64,000 nucleotides of DNA from Nitrobacter winogradskyi Nb-255 (GCF_000012725.1 NC_007406.1:2136001-2200000), one strand, 5' to 3'. Counted from the stretch's first letter, positions 1-9,886 are shown. Notes: generated from the letters alone by a model not told the origin. A program made the numbers and translations.

Positions 1-2
1 CC

Positions 3-1856
3 GCTGCGTGGCATTCCAACAGGTTTCTGAATCCGCAGGTCGATGGCGCGGTCCTGCCGATCCTGCATCTTAACGGCTACAAGATCGCCAATCCCGCCCT
101 GTTGGCGCGCATGTCTGAAGCCGAACTCAGCGATCTCTTCAGGGGCTACGGCTATGAGCCGCTCTTTGTCGAGGGGCACGAGCCGATCCCAATGCACCGC
201 ACCATGGCTGAGTCCCTGGACCTGGCCATGGATCGTATTCGTGACATCCAGCGAGAGGCGCGGAAGGAGGGCTGGTCGGGCGAGCGCCCGCGTTGGCCGA
301 TGATCATCTTGCGCAGCCCGAAAGGATGGACAGGACCGAAGGAGGTCGACGGGAAGAAGGTGGAGGACTTCTGGCGCTCGCATCAGGTCCCGGTTTCCAA
401 CGCCCGCGGTGATGCCACACACCGCAAGATCCTCGAGGAGTGGCTGCGTAGCTATCGGCCGCAGGAGCTGTTCGACGGGAAGGGTCGCTTCCTGCCGGAG
501 ATCGCCGCCCTAGCGCCCGAAGGTGCGAAACGCATGGGCGCGCTGCCGCATGCCAATGGCGGTCTGCTGAAGAAGGACCTTATCCTGCCGGACTGGAAGA
601 GCCTCGCGCTCGACATCGGGCAACCGGGAGAAACGATCGCCGAGGCTACCCGCTTGATGGGAGCTTATCTGCGTGAGGTCATCCGCCTTAATGCCGAGGC
701 AAGGAATTTCCGCCTCATGGGTCCGGACGAGACCGCCTCGAACAGGCTCGACGCCGTCTTCGAGGTGACGAACCGCGTCTGGATGGAGAAGATTGAATCC
801 TATGATGTGCACCTCGCGTGCGAGGGCCGGGTAATGGAGGTTCTGTCAGAGCATCTTTGCCAAGGGTGGCTGGAGGGTTACCTGCTGACTGGACGACATG
901 GCGTGTTCTCCTGCTACGAGGCCTTCATCCACATCGTGGATTCTATGGTCAATCAGCATGCCAAGTGGCTGAAGGTCTCGGCCGAACTGCCATGGCGCAA
1001 GCCAATCGCCTCACTCAACTATCTCCTGACCTCCCACGTCTGGAGGCAGGACCACAACGGCTTCAGCCACCAGGATCCGGGCTTCGCCGACTTCGTCGCC
1101 AACAAGAAGGCCGACATCGTCCGCCTTTATTTTCCGCCGGATGCCAACACGCTGCTCTGGGTCACGGACCACTGCCTGAGAACATGGAATCGCATCAACG
1201 TGATCACGGCCGGCAAGCAGCCTCAGCCGCAGTGGCTCACAGCCGAGCAGGCGGAACGCCATTGCGAGGCGGGCGCCGGGATTTGGGAATGGGCGTGCAC
1301 ATGCCCGGCTGACGAGGAGCCTGACGTGGTGATGGCCTGCTGCGGCGACGTGCCGACACTGGAAATTCTCGCCGCCGTCGGCCTGCTGCGCCGCGAGTTG
1401 CCTGATCTTCGTATTAGGGTGGTCAATGTCGTCGACCTGATGACGCTGCAATCTCACACGACCCATCCGCACGGGTTCACCGACGATGAATTCGACGCTC
1501 TCTTCACGAAGGAGAAGCCCGTGATCTTTGCCTACCACGGCTATCCCTACCTCATTCACCGCCTGACCTATAAGCGAACCAACCACGCCAATTTCCATGT
1601 CCATGGTTTCCAGGAAGAAGGTACGACCACCACGCCATTCGATATGGCGGTCATGAACGAACTCGACCGCTTCCATCTGGTCATAGCCGCCGTCAGGCGG
1701 CTGCCGAATCTTGGCATGGGCGGCGAACGAGTGATCGGACGGTGCGAGCAAGCGCTGGCCGAGCATGCCTCGTATGCCCGGCAATATGGTGAAGACATGC
1801 CTGAAATCCGGGAATGGAGCTGGCCCTACAAGACTGCCGCCGAGGCGGGAGACTGA
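3..1856 (+). CDS. xfp: Phosphoketolase (Xfp), C-terminal part; 5' end outside window
   Basis: Thiamine-diphosphate-dependent phosphoketolase, which cleaves xylulose-5-P and/or fructose-6-P with phosphate to give acetyl-phosphate plus a smaller sugar phosphate. The frame is open from base 3, and the first visible residues (WHSNRFLNP, then [18 protein letters not shown]) are typical of the family core. About 617 residues are present of a family length near 800, so roughly the first fifth is missing upstream. The C-terminal half carries the transketolase-like stretch with the HPHG and FAYHGYP motifs. The end of the gene faces the ackA-pduL fusion gene, a common pairing because acetyl-phosphate is the product. 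Substrate preference cannot be read from sequence. Confidence 0.95.
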   Translation, partial: AAWHSNRFLNPQVDGAVLPILHLNGYKIANPALLARMSEAELSDLFRGYGYEPLFVEGHEPIPMHRTMAESLDLAMDRIRDIQREARKEGWSGERPRWPMIILRSPKGWTGPKEVDGKKVEDFWRSHQVPVSNARGDATHRKILEEWLRSYRPQELFDGKGRFLPEIAALAPEGAKRMGALPHANGGLLKKDLILPDWKSLALDIGQPGETIAEATRLMGAYLREVIRLNAEARNFRLMGPDETASNRLDAVFEVTNRVWMEKIESYDVHLACEGRVMEVLSEHLCQGWLEGYLLTGRHGVFSCYEAFIHIVDSMVNQHAKWLKVSAELPWRKPIASLNYLLTSHVWRQDHNGFSHQDPGFADFVANKKADIVRLYFPPDANTLLWVTDHCLRTWNRINVITAGKQPQPQWLTAEQAERHCEAGAGIWEWACTCPADEEPDVVMACCGDVPTLEILAAVGLLRRELPDLRIRVVNVVDLMTLQSHTTHPHGFTDDEFDALFTKEKPVIFAYHGYPYLIHRLTYKRTNHANFHVHGFQEEGTTTTPFDMAVMNELDRFHLVIAAVRRLPNLGMGGERVIGRCEQALAEHASYARQYGEDMPEIREWSWPYKTAAEAGD

Positions 1857-1885
1857 TGGCGCCGGGCGACAGCCATTCTGTCGCG

Positions 1886-3655
1886 TCAGACCTGTACCAG
1901 TTCGCCCGTTGCAGCCACTTCGATCCCTGCCGCGTTGGCCTCATCGGTGTCGATGTGCACTTCCGTGAAGGAGTCCTTACCCACCCGGACCAGCGTCCGG
2001 CCGAAGGTCAGCGTGCGATCGTCGTCGTTGACGCGGACGTCGACATATTCGCCGTCCTCAATCCCCTGTCGAGCAGCATCGGCGGGATTGGTATGGATGT
2101 GCCTTGCCGCGATGATGAGGCCGTCAGTGGTGAAGCTTCCGGCAGGCCCCTCGATCGTGACCTGCGGCGTAGCTTCGAGCCTGCCGCTGTCCCGCACCGG
2201 CACGTCGATGCCGAGCGCGAAGCTGTCGGTGCGCGATACTTCGATCTGCGTGCGTTCGCGCAGCGGTCCGAGTATAGCGACACGCTCAAGTCTGCCCTTC
2301 GGTCCGACGAGCGTGACCCTTTCCCTTGCCGCCCAGTGGCCCGGCTGTCGCAACGGTGTCGCCTGATCGAGAACGTAGCCCTTGCCAAACAGCCCATCCA
2401 CAGCCTCGCGCGACAGGTGGACGTGCCTGGCCGAGACCGCAACCGGCAGGCGCAGTTGACCCCCGGGCGGGACGACCGCGAGCGCCGCAGCCGTCTCGCG
2501 GGCGATCATGAGCTGCTCGGCCGTCTCCGTAACGAAGACGCGGACGCGCGAACCGTAAGCCTGGATCTGCGGCGCCGCGCGGCCTGATAGGTTCACGGCC
2601 ATGTTGCGGTCGTGGTCAAGCTGCAAACCCATGAAGTCCAGCCCGTCGCAGATGCGCCGGCGCATGGAGGGAGAATTCTCGCCGATGCCGCCGGTGAAGA
2701 CAATCGCGTCCAGTCCTCCCATCGCTGCAGCAAAAGCCCCGACATATTTTTTGGCGCGGTATGCGTAGATCTCGATCGTGAGTTGGGCCTGGGGGTCGCC
2801 CTTAGCCGCCCTGTCTTCAATGTCGCGCATGTCGGACGAGCCTGCCAGCCCCTTCAGTCCGCTCTCGTCATAGAGCGCATCCTCGATCTCCTGCACCGAA
2901 AGCTGAAGTTCGCGCGACAGAAAGCCAAACGCGCCTGGGTCCACGTCACCGGAGCGGGTACCCATCACCAGCCCCTCGAGCGGCGTCATGCCCATCGAAC
3001 TGTCCATGCTGTACCCGCGGTTGACGGCGCAGATGCTGGCGCCGTTGCCGAGATGAATGCTCACCAATTGGAGGTCGGAAAGCGGCCGGCCGATCTCTTG
3101 GGCTGCCCTCTCGGCCACGTATTTGTGGGAAGTCCCATGGAACCCATAGCGGCGAAGGCCGGCCTCCCGCCATTTCAAGGGCACCGCATAGGTTGTCACG
3201 AACGCCGGGTTGCTGAGGTGGAAGGCTGTGTCGAACACTGCCACCTGACGTATGTCCGGCCAAAGGCCGCGGCAGAGCCTGACTGCCTCGAGATTGGTCG
3301 GATTGTGCAGCGGAGCCAGCGGCGTCAGCGCCTCGATGGCCTCGACCGTTTCGTCATCCAGTAGTGTCGGCGAGGAAAACCTTGCGCCGCCATGGACGAT
3401 CCTGTGCCCGACAGCGTCGATTGCGTCGAGTCCGAACCGCTTCAGCGCGGCCGGAACCCCTTTCAGCGCTTCGCCGGGACTATCGAATTCGGCCGCACCC
3501 CGCTCGTCGGTTTCTCCATGCCGGAAACGGTACTCGCATCCTCCAGCCCGAAAGCGCTCATAACAACCCTTGAACACCTCGCGTGTTTCCGTCGCCACGC
3601 TGAAGATGCCGAACTTGAGGCTGGAACTGCCGGCGTTGAAGACGAGTACCTGCAT
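1886..3655 (-). CDS. ackA: Acetate kinase fused to PduL-type phosphotransacylase
   Basis: A 589-residue two-domain protein. Residues 1 to about 390 are acetate kinase (N-terminal NAGSSSLKF, then VHGG, FDTAFH and the FTGGIGEN nucleotide-binding segment). Residues about 398-589 match the PduL phosphate acyltransferase family, with its two halves each carrying a metal-binding HxH motif (ARHVHL and ARHIHT) and the ending HIDTDEANAAG. The fusion would interconvert acetyl-CoA, acetyl-phosphate and acetate plus ATP. PduL is often encoded in metabolosome loci, but no shell-targeting N-terminal helix is visible since the kinase is fused there. The gene converges on the phosphoketolase gene, 29 bp apart, which suggests one acetyl-phosphate pathway. 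No stop interrupts the linker. Confidence 0.93.
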   Translation of the reverse strand: MQVLVFNAGSSSLKFGIFSVATETREVFKGCYERFRAGGCEYRFRHGETDERGAAEFDSPGEALKGVPAALKRFGLDAIDAVGHRIVHGGARFSSPTLLDDETVEAIEALTPLAPLHNPTNLEAVRLCRGLWPDIRQVAVFDTAFHLSNPAFVTTYAVPLKWREAGLRRYGFHGTSHKYVAERAAQEIGRPLSDLQLVSIHLGNGASICAVNRGYSMDSSMGMTPLEGLVMGTRSGDVDPGAFGFLSRELQLSVQEIEDALYDESGLKGLAGSSDMRDIEDRAAKGDPQAQLTIEIYAYRAKKYVGAFAAAMGGLDAIVFTGGIGENSPSMRRRICDGLDFMGLQLDHDRNMAVNLSGRAAPQIQAYGSRVRVFVTETAEQLMIARETAAALAVVPPGGQLRLPVAVSARHVHLSREAVDGLFGKGYVLDQATPLRQPGHWAARERVTLVGPKGRLERVAILGPLRERTQIEVSRTDSFALGIDVPVRDSGRLEATPQVTIEGPAGSFTTDGLIIAARHIHTNPADAARQGIEDGEYVDVRVNDDDRTLTFGRTLVRVGKDSFTEVHIDTDEANAAGIEVAATGELVQV

Positions 3656-4201
3656 GCGTTGTTCTCTTGTCCGTTGGTGGTTTCAACGAAGTCTCATCCG
3701 TGTCACCGGCAACCATAGCTCGCCAACCTGATCTTGTTGTATAAGGTGCCGATTGCCTAGAGCGAGACCGCTAATACCAGCACGGCAAGGGGATCTGCGA
3801 AGAAGTGCATGACGAGGGAAGATCAGGTCTGCCGTATCGGGAAAGACGTGGCGAAATCGGAATTGACGGCGTCGTGAACGAGGTCAGCTCGGCCACGGCA
3901 ATGAGCTGAGGCGCACCACACCTGAAAATCACAGCGACGAACCGCTCAAACTTTATACACCCTGCAGTCCTCCGAAGCATGTCGATGCGTTGTCCACCGA
4001 ACCAAGAGCCGTACCGACGCTTCACACCAACACTTCGACCGCAAGACGGCCGAAGAGTAGCTCATTTTTTACCAATGCCGTCGACGGAGGTCATCGTCAG
4101 CTCACCGACGATTACCCGTTGTCGCTGGGCGCACGACACCCGCGGTAGCGTTGCTGTGACCTGCCGCGCAAATTCCAGTGTGCGGCTGACCAGGAGACGA
4201 A
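3656..4201. other. 546-bp intergenic region, no gene recognised
   Basis: Lies between the divergent ackA-pduL and P1B-4 ATPase genes, so it must hold promoters for both. Short open frames exist on both strands but none has recognisable protein character or a good ribosome binding site. An AGGAG sequence about 7 bases before the GTG at 4202 is the only clear signal and decides the start of the ATPase gene. Confidence 0.5.
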
Positions 4202-6199
4202 GTGAGCAAACTATTTAATCTTGATCGCGCGATGATACTGACGGCCCTCACGGTCGCCGGAATGCTTCTGGCCATCCTCGGATTATTGCCGCTGCAGGGC
4301 CCCGCCGCCGGATTCTTCTCCCGCACAGGTCTGTCGCTCGTTTACCTCGCGGGCGGACTGCCAGCCGCATGGCGGGCAGCGGTCGCCTTGTGGGAGGAGC
4401 GGATCCTCGACATCGACCTGCTAATGGTCGTCGCCGCGGTCGCGGCCGCAGCGGTCGGGGCGCCCTTCGAGGGCGCCGTCTTGCTGACGCTGTTCAGCAT
4501 CTCGACCACGCTGGAGGAACGGGCGCTCGGGCGGGCGCGCCGCGCCATCGAGGCATTGATGGAACTCCGCCCCGAGACGGCATTGCGCAAGGCGCCGGAT
4601 GGCTCGGTCTCCGAGGTCCCTGCCGCCGACCTCAAGGTCGACGATACCGTGGTGCTGCGGCCAGGCGCGCGCGTTCCGGCCGACGGCGTGATCGTCGGCG
4701 GCCGGGGCTCGCTCGACGAGGCGAACATCACGGGCGAGTCGATGCCGGTCGCCAAGCAGCCGGGCGCCCAGGTCTTCGAGGCGACGGTCAACCTCGACGG
4801 CGTGCTTGAGGTGGCGGTGACGAAAACCGTGGAGGAGAGCACGGTCGCCCGCATGATCGCGCTGGTGACGGAGGCGCAGGCCGCCAAGGCGCCCTCGGAG
4901 CGGTTCAGCGCATGGTTCGGACAGCGCTATACGGTTGCGGTGATGGCCGGCGCCGTCCTGGCCTTTGCTGTCTTCTACTGGCTGGGGCGGGACTGGGAGG
5001 AAGCGCTTTATCGATCCGCGACACTGCTGGTGGCCGCGAGCCCGTGCGCGATCGTCATCTCGGTGCCGGCGGCGATCCTGTCGGCGCTATCGGCAGCAGC
5101 GCGGGGCGGTGTGTTGTTCAAGGGCGGGGCGGCGCTTGAGACACTGGCAGCAGTCGACATTTTTGCCTTCGACAAGACCGGAACACTGACGACTGGCAAA
5201 GCATCGGTAACCGGGGTTGTGGCGCTCGACGGCGATGAGCGGCTCTTCCTGTCTTTGCTTGCGGGGCTCGAGGCACATTCCGAACACCACAGCGCGGCGG
5301 CCATTCGGCAGGAAGCCGCCAGCCGAGGCATTGCCCCCATCAGAGTGATGAACGTGATAACGCGGCCGAGTGCCGGCATCGTGGGCGATGACGATAAAGG
5401 GCAATTATGGGCCGGCAATCCGCGTCTTGCCGTCCAGATGGGCGCACCCATCGACCACCCGATGCTGAAAGCGCTGGCCGCTGACACGCAGACAGTCGTC
5501 TACGTGGGGCGGGATTCGCGCGTGATGGGGGCCGTCACCATCGCAGATCAGGCTCGCCCGACCTCCGCGCCGGCTCTCGCCGCTTTACGGGAGAGTGGAG
5601 TAAGCCAGATCGTCATGATGACCGGCGACCGTCGTCCCGTCGCGTTGCGAATAGGCGCGGAGCTAGGGCTGAAGCCTGAAGAAATCTACGCCGACATGCT
5701 GCCGGAGGACAAGGTTCGGATGGCGGGCGAGCTGGCAACTACAACTAGAGGTATGGTTGCGTTCGTCGGAGATGGCGTCAACGACGCAGCAGCGCTCGCT
5801 CGTGCTGATGTAGGGATTGCTATGGGCGCAGCCGGATCGGACGTCGCGCTGCAAGCGGCCGACGTGGCACTGTTGTCGGAGGATATGGGAAGGCTTGCGG
5901 ATGCGCATCGACTTGCCCGCCGCGCAGCAACAATTATCCGGCAAAATCTCGTCTTTGCCATGGGCGTCATGGCGATCCTCGTAACCGGCGGGCTGTTCTT
6001 CGAACTGCCGCTTCCGCTTGCAGTAATTGGCCACGAAGGTGGAACGGTTCTGGTCGTACTCAACGGCTTACGCTTACTGAGGGACCCCATTCGCCGCGGC
6101 GAAACGAAACCAGCGCCAAAGAGATCTGTTCATGCGAGTTCGAGCCAGCCAATTCCGCGACAGGCCTATAGGAGAAAGGTGCCGAGGCGAGCAAATTGA
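4202..6199 (+). CDS. P1B-4-type heavy-metal translocating P-type ATPase
   Basis: Pumps transition metals out of the cytoplasm at the cost of ATP. The 665-residue protein has the TGES actuator motif, the phosphorylated Asp in DKTGTLTTGK, the MMTGDRRP hinge and the GDGVNDAAAL motif. The transmembrane metal site reads SPC rather than CPC, and the last membrane segments carry HEGGT; both mark the P1B-4 subgroup (CoaT/CtpD/PfeT-like, transporting Co, Fe or Zn). There is no N-terminal heavy-metal-associated domain, also usual for P1B-4. The GTG start follows AGGAG. The last 30 residues or so are basic and not conserved, which may reflect read-out into new sequence at an island edge. The actual metal is not predictable here. 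Confidence 0.93.
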   Translation: MSKLFNLDRAMILTALTVAGMLLAILGLLPLQGPAAGFFSRTGLSLVYLAGGLPAAWRAAVALWEERILDIDLLMVVAAVAAAAVGAPFEGAVLLTLFSISTTLEERALGRARRAIEALMELRPETALRKAPDGSVSEVPAADLKVDDTVVLRPGARVPADGVIVGGRGSLDEANITGESMPVAKQPGAQVFEATVNLDGVLEVAVTKTVEESTVARMIALVTEAQAAKAPSERFSAWFGQRYTVAVMAGAVLAFAVFYWLGRDWEEALYRSATLLVAASPCAIVISVPAAILSALSAAARGGVLFKGGAALETLAAVDIFAFDKTGTLTTGKASVTGVVALDGDERLFLSLLAGLEAHSEHHSAAAIRQEAASRGIAPIRVMNVITRPSAGIVGDDDKGQLWAGNPRLAVQMGAPIDHPMLKALAADTQTVVYVGRDSRVMGAVTIADQARPTSAPALAALRESGVSQIVMMTGDRRPVALRIGAELGLKPEEIYADMLPEDKVRMAGELATTTRGMVAFVGDGVNDAAALARADVGIAMGAAGSDVALQAADVALLSEDMGRLADAHRLARRAATIIRQNLVFAMGVMAILVTGGLFFELPLPLAVIGHEGGTVLVVLNGLRLLRDPIRRGETKPAPKRSVHASSSQPIPRQAYRRKVPRRAN

Positions 6200-6588
6200 T
6201 AGAACTTGGCATGGAGAAGGTTAGACGCCAGGCCCCTCCGCTCCGCCATCATCCTGTAGCGAACTCTGATCACCGCTCTTTGAGCGCTGGATTTCTCCCA
6301 AGTTTCAAAGGGGTTTGTGAGAACTGCCCGAACCTCGGAGACTGGCGAAGCGCCGAATTTCGGTCTCTGAGCGGCTTTCGTCTCTAACCGAGCGAACCTC
6401 ATCTGATCTGGTTCGGCTTCGCGAAAGCCCGCATTTTCAGCCACTTCCAGAGGTTGCTCGACTGCGGCTTCTGTGGTCGTTCTTCCGGCTGGCATCGCCG
6501 TCCAGAGAACGCGAGGTAGGCGTCTCATGGCGGACTTACGGGCAGTAGCCCGCAATGGACCGTATTCCGAATCGTGCTTGCGCTGCCG
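6200..6588. other. 389-bp region between metal ATPase gene and recombinase cassette
   Basis: No convincing gene. A minus-strand open frame of 129 codons crosses it and runs into the end of the ATPase gene, but it has no recognisable domain and no good start, so it is not called. As the flank of a site-specific recombinase cassette this is where an attachment site might lie; no direct repeat was found by eye. Confidence 0.4.
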
Positions 6589-6990
6589 TCAGCGGGCTTC
6601 GACGTTTCCCTCGAAAACCATGTCCATCTGCTCGGCCCAGGGCCGATCGGCAACCGCAACGAGATTGTTCAGGGAAAGCGCCGGCGACACGCGCCTGATG
6701 ACGAGGTGATCGAGCACCTCCGGCGACAGATAGGCCAACCGCATCATCCGGCTGATGAACCGGTCGGAGATCTTCTCGGCCGCTGCGATGTCCTGAATGG
6801 TGGAAGCGGCACCGGATTCCAGCTGCCGACGCCAGCTCCATGCACGGGCGATGGCGCGCAGCACATGAGGGTCTTGTGACCGGCCGTCCCGGGCCGTCAC
6901 ATCGTCGGGCGGCAGGATCTTGGGCCGCCCGTTGCGTTTGCGGATCGTCAGGGGAATGACGACGCGGATGGTGTCCGACGAGCCGGTCAT
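6589..6990 (-). CDS. Small HTH-like protein of recombinase cassette
   Basis: A 133-residue protein whose ATG overlaps the recombinase stop codon by four bases (ATGA), so the two are translationally coupled. The middle (about residues 60-100) has a helix-turn-helix-like pattern resembling ParB-type HTH segments: IQDIAAAEKISDRFISRMM, followed by LSPEVLDHLV. Proteins of this type regularly follow large serine recombinases of the DUF2924 cassette in alphaproteobacteria. It is probably a DNA-binding accessory factor or regulator, but its role is not established. Confidence is high that the gene is real and moderate on the fold. Confidence 0.75.
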   Translation of the reverse strand: MTGSSDTIRVVIPLTIRKRNGRPKILPPDDVTARDGRSQDPHVLRAIARAWSWRRQLESGAASTIQDIAAAEKISDRFISRMMRLAYLSPEVLDHLVIRRVSPALSLNNLVAVADRPWAEQMDMVFEGNVEAR

Positions 6991-8324
6991 GCGCAGGCCT
7001 CCGTCCGGCGGGGCGCCATCATGTCCCGAAGGACCGAGCCCAGCCCCTCATGGCGAAGATCAACGGCGATGCCATCTTCGCCGACAGTTACCCGCTCCAC
7101 CAGAAGCTGGACGATGCGGGTCTGCTCCGCCGGATAGAGCGCCGCCCAGAGCTGATCGAACTCTCCGAGCGCCTTGACGACCGCCTTCTCATCGACGATC
7201 GAGCTCTCTTCGCGAAGAGCCTTGATCGTCCGCGCTGCAATTTCGGGCGCGCGGATCATGCGACGGATTTCGCCGACGACGGCGTCCTCGACCATGCCTG
7301 CGGGCAAGCGCAGCGGACCCGAGGCGTCGCCGGTCGGGCGGTTTCGGATCAGGTCCATGGACGCGTAGTAGCGGTAGAGGCGCGTGCCCTTCTTCGTCGC
7401 CGTCGGCGTCATGGCCGTGCCGGTGTCGGTGAAGATGATCCCCTTCAGCAGCGCTGGCGCCTGGCGGCGCGTGTTCTTCGCGCGCCGGCGCGGGCTCTCC
7501 TGCAGGATGCCGTGCACCTTGTCCCACAGGGCCTGATCAAGGATGGCCTCGTGCTCGCCGGGATAGGCCGTGCCCTTGTGGACGGCTTCGCCGAGGTAGA
7601 GCCGGTTGTTTATCAGCTTGTAGAGGAAGCCCTTGTCGATTTGCTTGCCGCGCTTGTTCAGCACGCCCTCTGCCGCGAGCGCTTTCGCCAGCGTCGTGGC
7701 GGAGCCGATGGCAACGAACCGCTCGAAGATCATCCTGACCGTCGCGGCCTCGGCTTCGTTGACCACCAGCTTGCGGTCGCGCACGTCGTAGCCCAGCGGG
7801 ACGTGGCCGCCCATCCACATGCCGCGCTTGCGGGATGCTGCGACTTTGTCGCGGATGCGCTCGCCGATCACCTCCCGCTCGAACTGGGCGAAGCTGAGGA
7901 GGATGTTCAGTGTCAGGCGGCCCATCGACGTCGTGGTGTTGAACGACTGCGTGACCGACACGAAGGTCACCTGACTGCGGTCGAAAATCTCGACCAGCCT
8001 GGCGAAGTCCATCAGGGAGCGCGAAAGCCGGTCGATCTTGTAGACCACGATCACGTCGATCAGGCCGGCCTCGACGTCCTGAATGAGTCGCTTCAGGCCG
8101 GGGCGCTCCAACGTGCCGCCTGAGAAGCCGCCGTCGTCATAGCGTTCGCGGATGGTGGCCCAGCCTTCCGCCTTCTGGCTCGTCACGAAGGACTCGCAAG
8201 CCTCTCGCTGGGCGTCGAGGCTGTTGAACTCCATGTCGAGCCCTTCCTCGCTCGACTTGCGGGTATAGATGGCGCAGCGCTGGCGGCGCGACATGACCGC
8301 GACGGCTTCCTGATGACGGATCAT
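6987..8324 (-). CDS. Large serine recombinase (resolvase/invertase family)
   Basis: Site-specific DNA recombinase of 445 residues, probably the integrase of the surrounding island. The N-terminal resolvase domain shows AIYTRKSSEEG with the likely nucleophilic Ser, then YDDGGFSGG and the KIDRLSRS segment. A recombinase domain (PLGYDV, GFLYKLINN, YLGEAVHKG) and a C-terminal zinc-ribbon/coiled-coil type region follow. The start at 8324 is chosen because its ATG overlaps the stop of the upstream DUF2924 gene (ATGA) and the catalytic domain begins shortly after; a longer open frame upstream is just read-through of that gene. The protein appears intact. Confidence 0.95.
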   Translation of the reverse strand: MIRHQEAVAVMSRRQRCAIYTRKSSEEGLDMEFNSLDAQREACESFVTSQKAEGWATIRERYDDGGFSGGTLERPGLKRLIQDVEAGLIDVIVVYKIDRLSRSLMDFARLVEIFDRSQVTFVSVTQSFNTTTSMGRLTLNILLSFAQFEREVIGERIRDKVAASRKRGMWMGGHVPLGYDVRDRKLVVNEAEAATVRMIFERFVAIGSATTLAKALAAEGVLNKRGKQIDKGFLYKLINNRLYLGEAVHKGTAYPGEHEAILDQALWDKVHGILQESPRRRAKNTRRQAPALLKGIIFTDTGTAMTPTATKKGTRLYRYYASMDLIRNRPTGDASGPLRLPAGMVEDAVVGEIRRMIRAPEIAARTIKALREESSIVDEKAVVKALGEFDQLWAALYPAEQTRIVQLLVERVTVGEDGIAVDLRHEGLGSVLRDMMAPRRTEACA

Positions 8325-8833
8325 CGGTCGTCCCTCCGGGCCTCGCGCAGGCCGAAGAAGCGATAGCCGTTCCACTGCGTGCCGGTGATCGCCCGTGCCA
8401 CCGCCGACAGCGACTTGAACTTGCGCCCCTGCCAGTCGAAGCCGTCCTTCATCACCGTGACGGTGTGCTCCACCCCGTCCCATTCACGCATGAGGCGGGT
8501 GCCGACCACCGGGTTGCGAGGATCTGCGATGATCGTCTTGCGCCCGATCCGGCCTTCGATCTCGTCCGCTAGCAGGTCCAGCGTCCGCCGCGTCTCGCGG
8601 GACAGACCGCTGAGGGTCAGTTCCTGAATCCGATAGCCGAGCCTGAGCTCGAGGTAGCTGCGACTGTTGTTCGGGGCGGGCGTCCCTAAGAGGCTCTCCC
8701 ACTTCGCCTTCAATTCGACCACCGTCATCCGCTTGAGCGCCGCAAGCTGCGCCACCACGTTCTCATCCGCCGCGGTGCTCTCGCGTGGCCGCCGCGGTAT
8801 GGTTTCAGTCCGTTTCGTCGCTTCTTGCATCAT
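8321..8833 (-). CDS. DUF2924 domain protein
   Basis: A 170-residue protein of the DUF2924 family, almost always found immediately upstream of a large serine recombinase in alphaproteobacterial mobile elements. Features include the early segment LKAKWESLLG, a middle YRIQELTLSGLS segment, and the C-terminal part with W-GVEHTV, FDWQGRKFKSLSAVA and ITGTQWNGYRFFGL. The C-terminal piece resembles a small DNA-binding fold. Function is unknown; it may be a recombination directionality or targeting factor (inference). It overlaps both neighbours by four bases, making a tightly coupled three- or four-gene unit. Confidence 0.9.
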   Translation of the reverse strand: MMQEATKRTETIPRRPRESTAADENVVAQLAALKRMTVVELKAKWESLLGTPAPNNSRSYLELRLGYRIQELTLSGLSRETRRTLDLLADEIEGRIGRKTIIADPRNPVVGTRLMREWDGVEHTVTVMKDGFDWQGRKFKSLSAVARAITGTQWNGYRFFGLREARRDDR

Positions 8834-9054
8834 TGCCCTCCAACTCGGTTGCTCGGTTTGCGACGACCAACACGGCGTTTGAGGACGAGAATGTCGAATG
8901 AACTGTCTTCGCCGGTTGCAAATAAAGGACTGGACTGTTCCGGCAGAATACGCCTCAGCCCCGCAGCAATAATGCTCGCGAGTTCATAGAGGCGTTCCTC
9001 CGCCGACAAGCGGAGGGGCAGTAATGGATTGGGGCCGGATCGAGCGTCTTGCAT
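8830..9054 (-). CDS. Small protein heading the recombinase operon
   Basis: A 74-residue protein whose stop overlaps the DUF2924 start by four bases. The centre (LSAEERLYELASIIAAGLRRI) is helical. Similar short proteins precede DUF2924 genes in many alphaproteobacterial elements. No function is known. It is called mainly from the coupling and the leucine/alanine-rich pattern. Confidence 0.65.
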   Translation of the reverse strand: MQDARSGPNPLLPLRLSAEERLYELASIIAAGLRRILPEQSSPLFATGEDSSFDILVLKRRVGRRKPSNRVGGQ

Positions 9055-9256
9055 GAGACCGTTCGCAACAGAGGATGACTGGCGAAACGGTAGTCACCAA
9101 CCTAAAATAATCAAGCAAAATCAATGTGTTATCGCATTGCTTCGCGATCATTCGAGGCCCGTCGCAAGCAACCGGCGTTGGCAGAGCGCTCAAACCGAGT
9201 CCGCGGACGCACTGTGGAGGCAACGGAGAACGAAATCCTGCGCAACCAACACTTGC

Positions 9257-9886
9257 TCACGGCCGCCATTTTGCCCAAACGTCGACCTCGTCATACGGCG
9301 CGCTACGCTTTCGATGGAAGGTGTCAGCTTGGCGCCTGCCGCGGGCCGCATTGTCGGCATGCAGGATTTCGGTTGTCACCCAGCCTGTTTCTTCGAGAGA
9401 TGCTGAGACAAGCTGCGCGGGATCCTCGACCAATCTGTCACCTATTGATCCGAAGCGGATGACCAATGTTGCTCCTGGTCTGCAACGCGCCCCGACGTTA
9501 GCCCATACCTGGCGGAGATCTGCGATGAACCTGTCCCGCCCGTTATGAGAGAGCTGACCCTCGGAGGTGTAGTCGACCACGGAAGGCCCACCAAGGAACC
9601 AGTTCCGAATCCACTGATCGGGCAGATACGTTCTCAGTCCGTAGTAGGGTGGCGATGTAATGATCCAGTCGAACTTGCCGACCAACTCACACGCTTTTTG
9701 GATGATGAGATTGTCGCGACTGTCTCCTTGAATGGCCGCGCCCTCCACCCTCGTCGAGGAGCTGCCGTAATAGCGCTGCGCCCGGTCCGCGATAACATCG
9801 AGGGTGTCTACGCGTGGAGGCGAGAGCTCTCGCTCGGTCCAGAATTTAACAGCGTATGCTGGCTTGGGGCCGTAAGTTCGCGGGCT
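9257..9886 (-). pseudogene. DNA methyltransferase remnant (N-terminus lost)
   Basis: The 3' part of an amino-methyltransferase gene (N6-adenine or N4-cytosine). The catalytic motif IV reads TSPPYYGLRTY, with WFLGGP and FGSIGDR segments downstream. Reading backwards, the frame stays open and protein-like (GPKPAYAVKFW, DTLDVIADRAQRYYG) up to a stop at 9887-9889, where it runs into the 3' end of the HerA frame. No FxGxG AdoMet-binding motif is present on either side of SPPY, so the N-terminal part is missing. The nearby sequence ELVAPEAR in another frame (about 9895-9920) may be more of the same gene after a frameshift. Likely inactive. Confidence 0.72.

Noticed and set aside
1886-3655. PduL domain as evidence for a second bacterial microcompartment here
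   Set aside because: No shell genes lie near it, and it is fused to acetate kinase without a targeting peptide.
6166-6555. 129-codon minus-strand frame after the recombinase cassette
   Set aside because: Overlaps the ATPase gene end, lacks a domain and a good start; considered spurious.
8325-8483. 53-codon upstream extension of the serine recombinase
   Set aside because: It reads through the DUF2924 gene in another frame; the coupled ATG at 8324 fits the family start.
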